Part shown: in pieces, positions 54,205-63,238 of the stretch
How the letters are laid out: each line of letters starts with the position of its first letter
Numbering within the stretch: the first letter of the stretch is position 1
Source: a virus
DNA length: 63,442 bases
Direction: 5' to 3' (one strand)
Virus record (IMG/VR): IMGVR_UViG_3300044641_000353
Coordinates: 1-63,442 of that record
Translations under genes and position numbers: made by a program
The notes under the pieces: generated by a model
The model's database searches: none
What the model saw: only the letters and a program-made list of their open reading frames with translations
Told to the model about the DNA's origin: nothing

Positions 54205-56288
54205 CGTCTGCCGTCCGGTCTGATGTCAATACGGGTAGCACCCAACTGCCATGTAGTACCAAGGTTTGTAGAACTTACCTTAAGGATAAGCTGACGACCA
54301 CGGACACGAGTATTGATCTGGCCTGTAAAGCCTTCAGTTACTGTGTATTGAGCGCCGGTCTGTTTAGTTACATTGCCTGTTACCGCTGTACCAGTTCCAG
54401 AGCCTGAGTTTTGCAAAGGGTAGAGCGTATAAACAACTTGCGGCGTAGGAGAAGCATCTGACCCTGAGAATGTTAAGTCAGGCAACATACGATATACAAA
54501 GCCAAATCTGTCGCCGTCATCAATGTCAAATTCTGAAGATGAGATATAAGCCTCAATACCTGCGGGTGTGCCTGTTTCGTTGTTGTCTAAGCCGTACTCT
54601 TGATCAACTAAGTTGTAGTTGTACGTAGCGGCAATAGGGAAGTCTCTTAGGCCAGAGTCTAGCCAAGCTGTTCGCTCCATCGTGCCGTAGTACCAGATTT
54701 TTTCAAGGTAGTTGTACACCACATAACGGTTGGCAACCAAGCTACCAGCCGCGCAGTAGAACCACCAGATTTCGTTGAAACCCTCGTTGGTACTGGCAAA
54801 CACTTGTTGGTTTTGCTGGAGGTTAATGTCTTGATATACGTACCGGCGCAGGTCGCATGGCAGAGTTTGTAAGCGTCCATCGTACAGATAGAACTTATCT
54901 ACGCCCATCCAGTACACCACGCCAGAAGCTTGAGCCGCTGCGTTCTGACCGAGAATAGAGATGTTGTCACCCATCAACTGGCTAGACCATACCACTGGCG
55001 GGCCAATGTACTGTAAGGAATAGATAGCCGAGTCAGTCCACACCAAGATCTCTTGGCGGGTTTGGATGGAAGTTATGATGCTTGAGCCGTGGGACAAAGT
55101 GACACTACCAGCTTGATTGGTTGCGGAGGGTGTCCAGTTAACCACAGATTCCTGATCCGACCAGCGAATTAACATGGGGTTTTGTACTGTAGAAGCGTAA
55201 TCATTACAGCCAAAAGCAAACACAAAGCGACTTACATCAGATACAAAGACAAAGTTTTGAATAATTGGGCAGTCTGATGCGCCTGACAGACTAACGATGT
55301 TTACACCATTAGGCATGATGTAATGATCACCAGATTGCGTTCCTGTCGTGGTAATAGCCGCGCCACCAACAGTGGCCGCTAAGTTAAATGTATTACCGCT
55401 AGAGTTAATAACGTAGTAGATTGTTCCGGGAGACAAGCCAGTCGGTAACGCAGCAGGATACCCACTGTTTGTAAGGATGACTGGAGAGCCATTTGGCAAG
55501 TTAAAAGCGGCAGTAACTACCGCAGGAGAAGCAATAGTTATCGTAGCCAAGGCAGGGGCTACGCCATAACCGGCATCCCAATAATAAATTGGGCCACCAC
55601 GAAAACCATAAACCAAGTCTTCACCAAAGTTGTTCTGACTCCACAACCTAATCGCAGATGTTGACGTACCACCAAAACCCCAAGTTCCTGCACCCCATGT
55701 ACCAGCACCCCAACCGGCTAGTGGGATTTCGTATGCGTCACCTGTGTTAATTTGATAGATGGCATTAACAGTTGAACCACCGCCAGCCGCAACAGTTGAG
55801 GTAGCCGCCGTAGCAGATACGATTGTGTAAGTATTGGCATCAACGTAAGTAATAGAATACTCACCGTTTAAATCAAGGCCACCTACGGGAGCTACGTTGC
55901 TAAACGTTACAAAGTCACCTGTAATTGCGCCGTGGGATGCGTCTGTAACGGTAACTAAAGTAAGCAGGTTAGTTGTGGCAAACGGGTTATTGAGGATAGC
56001 TCCCGCCCGAATAGGCGTGATGTCGTTGTACTCGCCACCCAGTTCAAGATAAAACTTTAAGTTAGTGCCGACACCAATTAAGTTTAAGTTGTCTAAGGTA
56101 ATCCAATTCCATAAGGAACGGCACAGACCTTGGAATGTAGACGCAGATATACGTGCCCAGCCACCAATTTTCTCGGGTGTACCTTGGCGGAACCGCACTT
56201 TGTCGGACTCATACCAGCCACCTTCGTTAGCATAACGGGTGTTCTCCCGGTTAACTCCCGGCTTTAGTACGAGTTTCTTAAGTGCCAT
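54201..56288 (-). CDS. P22 gp10-like tail hub / DNA stabilisation protein
   Basis: 695 aa. The N-terminus has KLVLKPGVNRENTRYANEGG, WYESDKVRFRQGTPEKIGGW and LCRSLWNWITLDNLNLIGVG, the familiar start of this family. The body has FVFVSDVSRFVFAFGCNDYA, RWSDQESVVNWTPSATNQAG and ETRQEILVWTDSAIYSLQYI-like ITSIQTRQEILVWTDSA. In P22, gp10 sits below gp4 and closes the tail channel. Its presence together with the gp4-like and portal genes supports a P22-like short tail. A 70-residue beta insert near residue 90-170 resembles the TxxHG modules found at 8205. Confidence 0.85.
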   Translation of the reverse strand: MALKKLVLKPGVNRENTRYANEGGWYESDKVRFRQGTPEKIGGWARISASTFQGLCRSLWNWITLDNLNLIGVGTNLKFYLELGGEYNDITPIRAGAILNNPFATTNLLTLVTVTDASHGAITGDFVTFSNVAPVGGLDLNGEYSITYVDANTYTIVSATAATSTVAAGGGSTVNAIYQINTGDAYEIPLAGWGAGTWGAGTWGFGGTSTSAIRLWSQNNFGEDLVYGFRGGPIYYWDAGYGVAPALATITIASPAVVTAAFNLPNGSPVILTNSGYPAALPTGLSPGTIYYVINSSGNTFNLAATVGGAAITTTGTQSGDHYIMPNGVNIVSLSGASDCPIIQNFVFVSDVSRFVFAFGCNDYASTVQNPMLIRWSDQESVVNWTPSATNQAGSVTLSHGSSIITSIQTRQEILVWTDSAIYSLQYIGPPVVWSSQLMGDNISILGQNAAAQASGVVYWMGVDKFYLYDGRLQTLPCDLRRYVYQDINLQQNQQVFASTNEGFNEIWWFYCAAGSLVANRYVVYNYLEKIWYYGTMERTAWLDSGLRDFPIAATYNYNLVDQEYGLDNNETGTPAGIEAYISSSEFDIDDGDRFGFVYRMLPDLTFSGSDASPTPQVVYTLYPLQNSGSGTGTAVTGNVTKQTGAQYTVTEGFTGQINTRVRGRQLILKVSSTNLGTTWQLGATRIDIRPDGRR

Positions 56289-56296
56289 CGGTAGTC

Positions 56297-56800
56297 CTAG
56301 GATAAAAAGAGTGCTTTTTCAGCGTCTCTGCGCTTTTTTAGCCCTAGTAGTATTTTGCCACCAGCCATGCAATACAGCAAGAGGGCATCGGCTGCGCCTT
56401 CCCAATCACCACGATTGATTTTCATCCGAATAGAAGAGCGCTGAAAAGCCCCCACTCCGGCGTTGAAGGCAAAGCTGACACACGCGTCGAAAGCGCCTTG
56501 ACGACCAGATAAAGCGGGAGCAAGTCGTAGAACACCACGTTCAGTAGGGACGACATCATCTTCGAATAATTTCTCGATCTCTTCTTTAGTCCAGACACGA
56601 TTGTCCTCCGGTTTCAGTGGCATCTCTTTGCGGATCATCCCTGCGTAGTCGTTTACACGCACAACGGGTAGTTTAATCTGGTCTTGGTACAGCACATGAC
56701 CATAACCAATCGTCCAGATATGGGCTGGGCAAAGGTACGGTTTAGTCCTGTACCCCTCCCACTGGTGCATCAAATCAGCGCCAGCTTTGCCCAGTTTCAT
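56297..56800 (-). CDS. GH24 lysozyme-type endolysin
   Basis: 167 aa. The E15-x8-C24-x5-T30 triad (HQWEGYRTKPYLCPA then HIWTIGYGH) replaces the T4 Asp20 by Cys, as known for P1 Lyz and its relatives. Downstream conserved parts are GAFDACVSFAFNAGVGAFQR and LLYCMAGGKILLGLKKRRDA. There is no signal-anchor at the N-terminus, so release depends on holin. It cleaves the glycan strand of peptidoglycan. The gene overlaps the holin gene by 4 bp. Confidence 0.93.
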   Translation of the reverse strand: MKLGKAGADLMHQWEGYRTKPYLCPAHIWTIGYGHVLYQDQIKLPVVRVNDYAGMIRKEMPLKPEDNRVWTKEEIEKLFEDDVVPTERGVLRLAPALSGRQGAFDACVSFAFNAGVGAFQRSSIRMKINRGDWEGAADALLLYCMAGGKILLGLKKRRDAEKALFLS

Positions 56801-57300
56801 TTCTTGCTCCAGCTACGTGAGCCAAACCAGAAACCAATGATGCCTCCAAGCATTGCCATCTCGTCTGTGCTAAACAGAATATCAGTCAAACGAACCAAGT
56901 CATCCATGCTTGTAACCAAAGCAGGTCGGCTGTAAATGTAGTAAGCCATCCAAGCATTGATAGCGCAGAGTTCCAACACAAAGATGTAAGTAACCATCGG
57001 GCGCACAGTACCTACAAAGTTGACCACCCAGCGGCTGGCTTCTTCCATGATTTTCTTGTCGTGGTCGTAGGCCGCTACAGTCATCTGTGCGTCTGTTTCC
57101 ATAGCAATCTGGTCGGTGCGAATCTCTTCTATCTGGGCTTGGGCAGCATAGCCTTGAGCCAGCATCTGAAGCTGTAGCTCCATCTGAACACGGGCAAGGG
57201 CCAACTCATGCTTCTGGTCTGCCTTGTTTTGGAAGAAGTCTAGAAGCTTTGGTAAGCCTGATATGAGCAAACCGCCAAGGGTTGATATGAGTGAAAGCAT
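56797..57300 (-). CDS. 3TM holin (GTA-type)
   Basis: 167 aa. An N-terminal amphipathic helix (ISTLGGLLISGLPKLLDFF), a long charged coiled part, then VVNFVGTVRPMVTYIFVLEL, a second span (NAWMAYYIYSRPAL) and the signature IIGFWFGSRSWSKK. The W-V-V-RP-x-x-TY and IIGFWFGSR blocks are those of the GTA_holin_3TM family. It should form the inner-membrane lesion that releases the endolysin encoded just downstream. It is the second holin candidate in the genome. Confidence 0.85.
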   Translation of the reverse strand: MLSLISTLGGLLISGLPKLLDFFQNKADQKHELALARVQMELQLQMLAQGYAAQAQIEEIRTDQIAMETDAQMTVAAYDHDKKIMEEASRWVVNFVGTVRPMVTYIFVLELCAINAWMAYYIYSRPALVTSMDDLVRLTDILFSTDEMAMLGGIIGFWFGSRSWSKK

Positions 57301-57302
57301 CG

Positions 57303-57587
57303 TTAGTCCTTACAAGTTTTTGATTTGTCGTCATTTTGCATGAGTTTGATACCAGACAGGAACCCAATCATGCCGCCGATAAGAGTAGAAAAAGCGGGTG
57401 AAATCATTTTGAAAATCTCGGCGTTGTCCACTTCTTTTGCCCACAGACCCAACATAAAGCTGACCACCATAGCCAATACGGAGATACATAGGGTCGTGCT
57501 TACCATGAGGGTGACCCACAGCGTCAGCTTCTCCTTTGTTTCTATCTGAGGTTTCTTGACCTGTCTAGGTATCGGCTTTCTGGTCAT
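57303..57587 (-). CDS. Two-span membrane protein of the lysis cluster
   Basis: 94 aa. Spans at residues about 25-50 (LWVTLMVSTTLCISVLAMVV) and 62-80 (SPAFSTLIGGMIGFLSGIKL), with a basic N-terminus and charged C-terminus. Position next to the 3TM holin suggests an antiholin or helper. The IGGMIGFLSG segment also resembles the IIGFWFGSR region of holins. Confidence 0.65.
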   Translation of the reverse strand: MTRKPIPRQVKKPQIETKEKLTLWVTLMVSTTLCISVLAMVVSFMLGLWAKEVDNAEIFKMISPAFSTLIGGMIGFLSGIKLMQNDDKSKTCKD

Positions 57588-57823
57588 ACAAGTTTGTCAA
57601 TCTCGCGTTTAAGGTTTGTGATGCCAATGTTTATCGTAATCTGCCGCATCCTGTATTCGTAAATCTCATACTCGTACTGGTGAAACTTCTTTACCTGCTG
57701 GTCAATCTGTACCTGCACAGCCCTCTCAGCGTCAAGCCTTTCCACCCGTTTTGCAAACGCTTCTGTCTGCACACTGGTTTGAGGCTGGACAATCGGATAC
57801 CACTTGTCGTAGCTGATCTTCAT
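57584..57823 (-). CDS. Small coiled-coil protein of the lysis cluster
   Basis: 79 aa. Helical and charged (AFAKRVERLDAERAVQVQID, YEYRMRQITINIGITNLKRE), with no membrane span. Its start overlaps the previous stop and its stop overlaps the next start (4 bp each). The function is unknown. Confidence 0.6.
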   Translation of the reverse strand: MKISYDKWYPIVQPQTSVQTEAFAKRVERLDAERAVQVQIDQQVKKFHQYEYEIYEYRMRQITINIGITNLKREIDKLV

Positions 57824-58107
57824 TTCTTCTCTCGCTCAAGCGCATCTTTGTATCCATGAATGACTTTAGTTCTGAGTTCTGCCGAATCTGCCGCGCCAGC
57901 CCACTCTGACAAGTTGTTCCACATCACCACATAATCTTGAGATCGACAGTGCTGTGCGTTGTTTGTTAACCACATTGACATCTGCTGATGGCGCTCGGAT
58001 GGGTTGTGGATTGTCCAAGCAATTGACCAGAACTCGCGCACATGGCAGCCATTCTTGGCTACGGCTCCAACTAGCCCCAACAGCAGTAACAGTATGAGCC
58101 AACGCAT
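57820..58107 (-). CDS. Exported small protein of the lysis cluster
   Basis: 95 aa. A signal-peptide-like N-terminus (MRWLILLLLLGLVGAVAKNG) is followed by a soluble part with cysteines (HVREFWSIAWTIHNPSERHQ, NNAQHCRSQDYVVMWNNLSE). It may be exported to the periplasm and act in envelope disruption (spanin-like), but the length and motifs do not match known Rz/Rz1. The function is unknown. Confidence 0.6.
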   Translation of the reverse strand: MRWLILLLLLGLVGAVAKNGCHVREFWSIAWTIHNPSERHQQMSMWLTNNAQHCRSQDYVVMWNNLSEWAGAADSAELRTKVIHGYKDALEREKK

Positions 58108-58110
58108 TTA

Positions 58111-58203
58111 TCACACCATACTCCATGCAATGATGTACGTGCCATAGATGACGAAGGCCACTATACAGGCCGCCGCAATGAATGCTTCAGCCCAGTCCCA
58201 CAT
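58111..58203 (-). CDS. 30-aa single-span membrane peptide
   Basis: ATG 58203 to TGA 58111. It reads MWDWAEAFIAAACIVAFVIY then GTYIIAWSMV: one long hydrophobic helix with an acidic N-terminus. It fits tightly between the tail-chaperone stop (58206) and the exported-protein start (58107). The RBS is weak, so it could be coupled. A lysis helper or pinholin-like activity is conceivable but unproven. Confidence 0.5.
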   Translation of the reverse strand: MWDWAEAFIAAACIVAFVIYGTYIIAWSMV

Positions 58204-58205
58204 GA

Positions 58206-58733
58206 TTAGGCAGGCTCAACCCAGTTAGGGTCGTTAGGCCAAGTGATTGTCCAAGGGAAACCTGCTTGACCTGTGATGTCACGGAGTTGCTGGCGGTATG
58301 TAGCCCATGCAGTTTTATCCGCAGTGCTGTCGGCAATCTGTGTCCAGTCGCAGTCCTTGAGCAGTTGGGTACGTTGAGTGCGTACAGATGCGGCTTGCTC
58401 TGCGTCTTTCATTGCCTTGTATGCTGTTTCCTGCTCGGCGGCTGTCTGGGCAGGCTGGCCTTCTGATGCGGCGCGGTCTGTGAACACTGGGCCAAGGATG
58501 TACTTTGTGTACCACTTGCCTTCAAGCTGTTCCACGCCAGAACGTTGGCTGTACTGATATACCGTACCGCCTGTGGCCTGTGGGCCTTCAAACACAATGT
58601 CACCAGCGGGGTCGCTGATGTAGCTGTTAAGCCACTCTTGTGTTACTGGGCGGGGTGGCAAGTTTTGAGCGAAGCGAGTACGGAACTCACTCTCATACAT
58701 AACTTCACCTGTTGAACGTAAACGAATTTCCAT
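58206..58733 (-). CDS. Tail fibre assembly chaperone-like protein
   Basis: 175 aa. Residues about 120-170 (RTQLLKDCDWTQIADSTADK, WATYRQQLRDITGQAGFPWT) match the end domain of phage tail-assembly chaperones (the LLxxxDWTQLxD and WxxYRQxLRD pattern). The first half has a beta part with MEIRLRSTGEVMYESEFRTR. It lies directly downstream of the two large tail proteins, as a folding helper usually does. Confidence 0.75.
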   Translation of the reverse strand: MEIRLRSTGEVMYESEFRTRFAQNLPPRPVTQEWLNSYISDPAGDIVFEGPQATGGTVYQYSQRSGVEQLEGKWYTKYILGPVFTDRAASEGQPAQTAAEQETAYKAMKDAEQAASVRTQRTQLLKDCDWTQIADSTADKTAWATYRQQLRDITGQAGFPWTITWPNDPNWVEPA

Positions 58734-58745
58734 GATGTGCTCCTT

Positions 58746-60755
58746 TTAAGCAATTGCGAGAAAGATAAATGTGCCAGCACTTGCGTTAATGGCGGCAGGG
58801 GCTGTTGAGGATATTTCAAAACCCGAGTTTGCGGTGTCAATGTAGTCTGTGCCTGTGACTTCATTGGTAGAAGTATTTAGTAACAAATACGGGTCATCAC
58901 CAGCCACGATGCCACGTGCGCTGTCCCAAACGTACCAGTCTCCAGTGCTATCGGTACGCTTAATAAAAACAAAACGTGCGCCTGTTGTAAACCCGCAGTT
59001 GATGGTCTGTGCCGCGCCTGTGCCTGTGTAAGAACCTACTTTGGAGACACCAGCGCAGGTTGCAAAGAGGTAGGCAACAAAAGTCGCCCCAGACCCGTTT
59101 ACATTGCTGTCTGCACCCAAACTAAACACGGTTGATGTAGGTGTTGTGCCATTCCAAATTGAATTGTCAGGCCCACCCCACGCAAAATCATAGTTTAGAA
59201 AACCTCTTCGGCTTGCACCTTCGCTTGATACATACGTATACCAAGCAGTGCTTCCTGTAGAGCGTGACTTAACAATCATCAACTCAGGCACTGCTGCCAA
59301 GTTGTGCGTCACAGTCGTTGCAGAACCCGTCCCCGTATAGCAAACCTCATCAAAGAAGCCGGGGGCACGTTTAAAATCCCAAGCAATAATGCTAACACCC
59401 GAATCGTTTTCATTGCCATTAGCACCAACACTAAATCCATTTTGTGTAAATGCAGTCAATCCTCCAGTTCTAGTTGTCTCTGCCGCAGTAGAGTCTGGAG
59501 CAAGTGATATTGTTGCACCTCTTAACCTATCGTAAAGTCTTGGGTTATTAGATCCAGTTCTGCCTTTAATCCAAACTAAATCTAAAGGAGGGCTACCACT
59601 AGTTATTGTTTGTGTTGATCCATTTCCCGTATATAAATCAGGACTAAACACACTCGTCCCCACAGTTGGGGTCTTCATTGGGCCACGGCGGATGGCTATG
59701 TAGATAAATGTTTGACTGCCACCTAAATTTGTTATATTAAAACCAGTTGCAGTTGGATTTATAAAGTCAGTGCCACTACTTTCTGAGTTAGAATTATTTG
59801 GTGCTAAATAAGCATCACCGCCGCCAACTGACATTCCTCGCATATTGTCAAAAAGAAGCCAAATACCAGTGTCTGTTATGTTTTTTACAAGCACCCACTG
59901 GGGTTCGTAGCCAAGAGTTACTGACGCATTTCCACCACTAACAGTAAACGACCCACACGAAATGCCGTTGGTTGAGCCGCTGCCGGAAGCAGGGAAGCCA
60001 CCTGCGTCATGGGCGAATAGGTAGGCTACGTAGGTTTGCCCGTTATTGTTAAGGTCAAGTAGCGATGCGGCTTGGAATGTTGTTGAGGTCACGTCCCAAA
60101 CATTGTCTCCACTTACATTGGTCGCATTAGTTAGATTAAGACGAGTGTAGTTAAAGTTTGGGTTGGACGTGCCACGGTGGTACACCATCCAATTAGTACC
60201 ACCAGTTAATGTGTTTTTAACAATGATACATCCCGGAGCACTACCAAGTGCGTGAGAAATAGCTCTGTTACCAGTGCCATTTCCAGTCCACGTCACAATA
60301 TCAAAGAACTTAGGCTGTTCGCGGAATGTCCATGAGACGTAGGTATTTCCTGACCCATTGGAGCCACTTTGTGATCCAAGAGTAAAACCCGTTGAGGTAA
60401 GCGCGGTAACTGCGTTCCCAGAACTTGCGGCGTCGGTATTGTCGCTACTTAAGTACGAGGTAATGGTTCTAGCAGAGTCTTGCAAAAAATGACTTCTGGC
60501 GTTATTTCTTTCTTTTAACCAAACCAATCCACCACTACCAGACAAGTCAATGCCGTTTGTAATGGTCTGTGATGTGCCGTTACCCGTATACAAATACGTT
60601 GAGAACAAATCCTCAATAAACACAGGTGGGCTGGGCCAAGTACCGGCTTTCTGAGCTTGCTGTTGTTGGTCAAGCGTCCAGATACCAGAAGCCGCCGTTG
60701 TTGTTGGCGCTACTGGGGACTTTGTGATAAAACCGCCGGTGTACTTTGTACTCAT
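58746..60755 (-). CDS. Large tail protein, paralogue B
   Basis: 669 aa. It shares its whole layout with the neighbour at 60765. The N-terminus has YTGGFITKSPVAPTTTAASG then IWTLDQQQQAQKAGTWP. Repeated beta modules contain GGLVWLKERNNARSHFLQD, FDIVTWTGNGTGNRAISHAL and YIAIRRGPMKTPTVGTSVFS, and the end is NASAGTFIFLAIA. These are lectin-like beta sandwiches of phage fibre or tail-tip proteins. It probably contributes to host recognition. The gene pair arose by tandem duplication. Confidence 0.75.
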   Translation of the reverse strand: MSTKYTGGFITKSPVAPTTTAASGIWTLDQQQQAQKAGTWPSPPVFIEDLFSTYLYTGNGTSQTITNGIDLSGSGGLVWLKERNNARSHFLQDSARTITSYLSSDNTDAASSGNAVTALTSTGFTLGSQSGSNGSGNTYVSWTFREQPKFFDIVTWTGNGTGNRAISHALGSAPGCIIVKNTLTGGTNWMVYHRGTSNPNFNYTRLNLTNATNVSGDNVWDVTSTTFQAASLLDLNNNGQTYVAYLFAHDAGGFPASGSGSTNGISCGSFTVSGGNASVTLGYEPQWVLVKNITDTGIWLLFDNMRGMSVGGGDAYLAPNNSNSESSGTDFINPTATGFNITNLGGSQTFIYIAIRRGPMKTPTVGTSVFSPDLYTGNGSTQTITSGSPPLDLVWIKGRTGSNNPRLYDRLRGATISLAPDSTAAETTRTGGLTAFTQNGFSVGANGNENDSGVSIIAWDFKRAPGFFDEVCYTGTGSATTVTHNLAAVPELMIVKSRSTGSTAWYTYVSSEGASRRGFLNYDFAWGGPDNSIWNGTTPTSTVFSLGADSNVNGSGATFVAYLFATCAGVSKVGSYTGTGAAQTINCGFTTGARFVFIKRTDSTGDWYVWDSARGIVAGDDPYLLLNTSTNEVTGTDYIDTANSGFEISSTAPAAINASAGTFIFLAIA

Positions 60756-60764
60756 GTTCTGTCC

Positions 60765-62819
60765 TTAAGCGATTGCCAAGAAGATGTAGGTTCCGCCAGA
60801 GGCGTTGATGTCTGCCGCCGTACTGACAATTTGAAAACCTGTGGTAATAGCAAAGACGCTGTTAGCGTTGACTTCAGCCGCCAAACTGTTGAGGAGCAAT
60901 GAGGGGTCTGTGCCGCTTGTCATGCCCCTAGCAGAGTCCCAAACGTACCAAGCACCTGTGGTGTCGGTGCGCTTGATGAGGACAAACCTAGCCCCTGCCG
61001 CAAATCCACACGCGATAGTTTGAGTAGCACCCGTGCCTGTATACGAACCCACTTTGGAAACGCCTGCACAAGTGGCAAAAAGATAAGCGACATAGGTAGC
61101 TGCGCTTAAATTTACTGTACCCCCTGTACCAACTGTAAAAACACTACTTGTCGGAGCCGTATCATTCCAAAAAACTGATGATGTTACTGCGGCATCGGGC
61201 TGGTTCAAATAAAAAGCTTTGGTTGCCCCCAAAGCAGAACTATATACAACCCAGTCTCTTCCAGTCAAAGACCTTGTTTTAACAATCATTAACTCAGGCA
61301 CTGCTTGTAAGTTATGCGTAACAGTCCTAGCACTTCCCGTCCCTGTATAGCAGACCTCATCAAAGTAGCTAGGGGCACGACTCAATATCCAGTTTGCGTA
61401 CCCAGAAGTTAGTCCATTTATACCAGCGTAATTTCCGTCAATTCCTAATGCGTAACTTAAGTTATTAAATGCAGTAACAGAAAAGCGAGTGCTATTTGCC
61501 GCATCGTAAATTTCTGCGCCGTCGTTATCAATTAAAAAAGTGTTTGCTCCACGCAATCTGTCGTAGAAAAACGCAGGGTATCCAGTTGCACCAGAACGGT
61601 TCATACTCCAAATTGAATCTGGTAGGTTTGTTGTTGTAACTGTAGCGACTGCGCCCGTACCATTTCTAGCAATAGGACTAAACACACTAGTCCCACTTGT
61701 AGGCACTTTCATTGGGCCTCTGCGAATGGCTATGTAGATGAATGTTTCACCTGAAGACCACAATCCGTTAAATCCAGTAGCAGTAGGCTGCCCGGGTATA
61801 TAGTTTCCGGGATCATCCGCGCCTGATGAGTTAGGATATAAAATTACATTCCCGTTTGTTGTGGCCGTAAAACCGCGCATATTATCAACAATAACCCAGC
61901 TTCCCCCTGTGCCTGACGATTGCTTTGCCAATAACCATTGAGGCTCAAAACCAATATTTACCGTTACTGGCGTTGTAGCACCAGCGCCGGTGAACGACCC
62001 ACACGAAATCACATTGTCTGTTTCAGTCAGGCCAAAGCCTCCTGCGTTGTGGGCGAATAGGTAGGCTACGTATGTGGTAGTGTTATTGTTTACACCAGCA
62101 CCGGCTCCTAGAGTAAATTCAGTGCTTGTTGGGGAAGTATTGTTCCAGTGTTGTGCGCCAACGTCAGGCGCTTGCGTTAAGTCTAAAAACAATGCTTGCG
62201 TGTTACCTGTGCTTCGGTGGTAAACTTCCCAATTTTGCGTTGAAGCTGGCCCAGTTGTTCCTTTAATAATAATACAACCCGGCACAGAACCAAGATTGTG
62301 GGCAACAGTTCTACCTGCTGTTCCATTCCCCGTGTAAGTCACAACATCAAAAAACTTAGGCTGCTCTCGGAATGTCCATGAAACGTAGTTAGAACCAGAA
62401 GCGTTGTACTCAGTCCCAGAGCCACTAATTGTGAATCCAGTTGTTGTAAACGAAGTAAGCTGGCCTCCTGAAGTTTGTGCGTCTGTGGTGTTTGAGTATA
62501 AATTTTTATCGACACCCCGAACCGTGTCTTGTAGCGTATTGTTTGCAACACTTGTGCGGTTTTTAACCCAAACCAATCCACCTTTACCCGACAAGTTAAT
62601 GTTGTTGGTAATAGTCTGCGCCCCACTGTTACCCGCCCAAAGATACGTACTGAACACATCCTCAACAAAAGGTGGTGGTGGTTGACTAGGCCACAACCCA
62701 GCCGCTTGCAACTGCATCTGTTGTTCTAATGTCCATGCGCCAGACGCAGTGCCTGTGTCACCACCCGTAGTCGTAGGTGGCGTTGCAGAGATAACCCCGC
62801 CTTTGTAGCGATTAGACAT
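60765..62819 (-). CDS. Large tail protein, paralogue A
   Basis: 684 aa. The module order is the same as in the 669-aa product: an N-terminal TWTLEQQMQLQ-type segment, three or more beta modules with GGLVWVKNRTSVANNTLQD, FDVVTYTGNGTAGRTVAHNL, YIAIRRGPMKVPTSGTSVFS, and an end INASGGTYIFLAIA. Identity is high at the ends and lower in the loops. It begins 14 bp from the preceding 131-aa gene. Tail-fibre function is inferred, and two paralogues may broaden host range. Confidence 0.75.
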   Translation of the reverse strand: MSNRYKGGVISATPPTTTGGDTGTASGAWTLEQQMQLQAAGLWPSQPPPPFVEDVFSTYLWAGNSGAQTITNNINLSGKGGLVWVKNRTSVANNTLQDTVRGVDKNLYSNTTDAQTSGGQLTSFTTTGFTISGSGTEYNASGSNYVSWTFREQPKFFDVVTYTGNGTAGRTVAHNLGSVPGCIIIKGTTGPASTQNWEVYHRSTGNTQALFLDLTQAPDVGAQHWNNTSPTSTEFTLGAGAGVNNNTTTYVAYLFAHNAGGFGLTETDNVISCGSFTGAGATTPVTVNIGFEPQWLLAKQSSGTGGSWVIVDNMRGFTATTNGNVILYPNSSGADDPGNYIPGQPTATGFNGLWSSGETFIYIAIRRGPMKVPTSGTSVFSPIARNGTGAVATVTTTNLPDSIWSMNRSGATGYPAFFYDRLRGANTFLIDNDGAEIYDAANSTRFSVTAFNNLSYALGIDGNYAGINGLTSGYANWILSRAPSYFDEVCYTGTGSARTVTHNLQAVPELMIVKTRSLTGRDWVVYSSALGATKAFYLNQPDAAVTSSVFWNDTAPTSSVFTVGTGGTVNLSAATYVAYLFATCAGVSKVGSYTGTGATQTIACGFAAGARFVLIKRTDTTGAWYVWDSARGMTSGTDPSLLLNSLAAEVNANSVFAITTGFQIVSTAADINASGGTYIFLAIA

Positions 62820-62833
62820 CTGTTACCCCTATT

Positions 62834-63229
62834 TCAACTTATGACTTCATAGCTTATGCTGTATGTAATACCGCTGGCTGTACCAGATGTCACCACAATA
62901 GAGTGGTCTTCCATCAAGTATATAGCCGTGGTTTTATCAGTCACGATCAACGAAGCATCAGCAGGGACAGACACTGTAGACACAACTGGGTAAGCCGTAC
63001 CGCCCGAAGGTGCAGAGCCGGGAGTTTGACCGCCGTTAGAGTAGATAGACACTGTGGTATCTACAGCCGCAGAGCCATTAACGTTAGCCGCAACGATCTG
63101 GTTGATCTTTAAAACCTGATTACTAGAAGCAGCGTTTCTAATTAACACAAGTGCAGTGGTTCCGCCGGGTGTTAGGTAAGAGGTTGTGCCGGAAGCTGTA
63201 GTCGCGGCAAGAAGGTTTGGGTTAGCCAT
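62834..63229 (-). CDS. Small structural protein, tail-associated
   Basis: 131 aa, beta-rich and poor in charge (TTALVLIRNAASSNQVLKIN, SVPADASLIVTDKTTAIYLM). It resembles small phage proteins of cement or fibre-base type. It is placed between the fibre gene that spans the origin and the paralogue pair. The family was not recognised. Confidence 0.6.
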   Translation of the reverse strand: MANPNLLAATTASGTTSYLTPGGTTALVLIRNAASSNQVLKINQIVAANVNGSAAVDTTVSIYSNGGQTPGSAPSGGTAYPVVSTVSVPADASLIVTDKTTAIYLMEDHSIVVTSGTASGITYSISYEVIS

Positions 63230-63238
63230 GTTAGTTCC

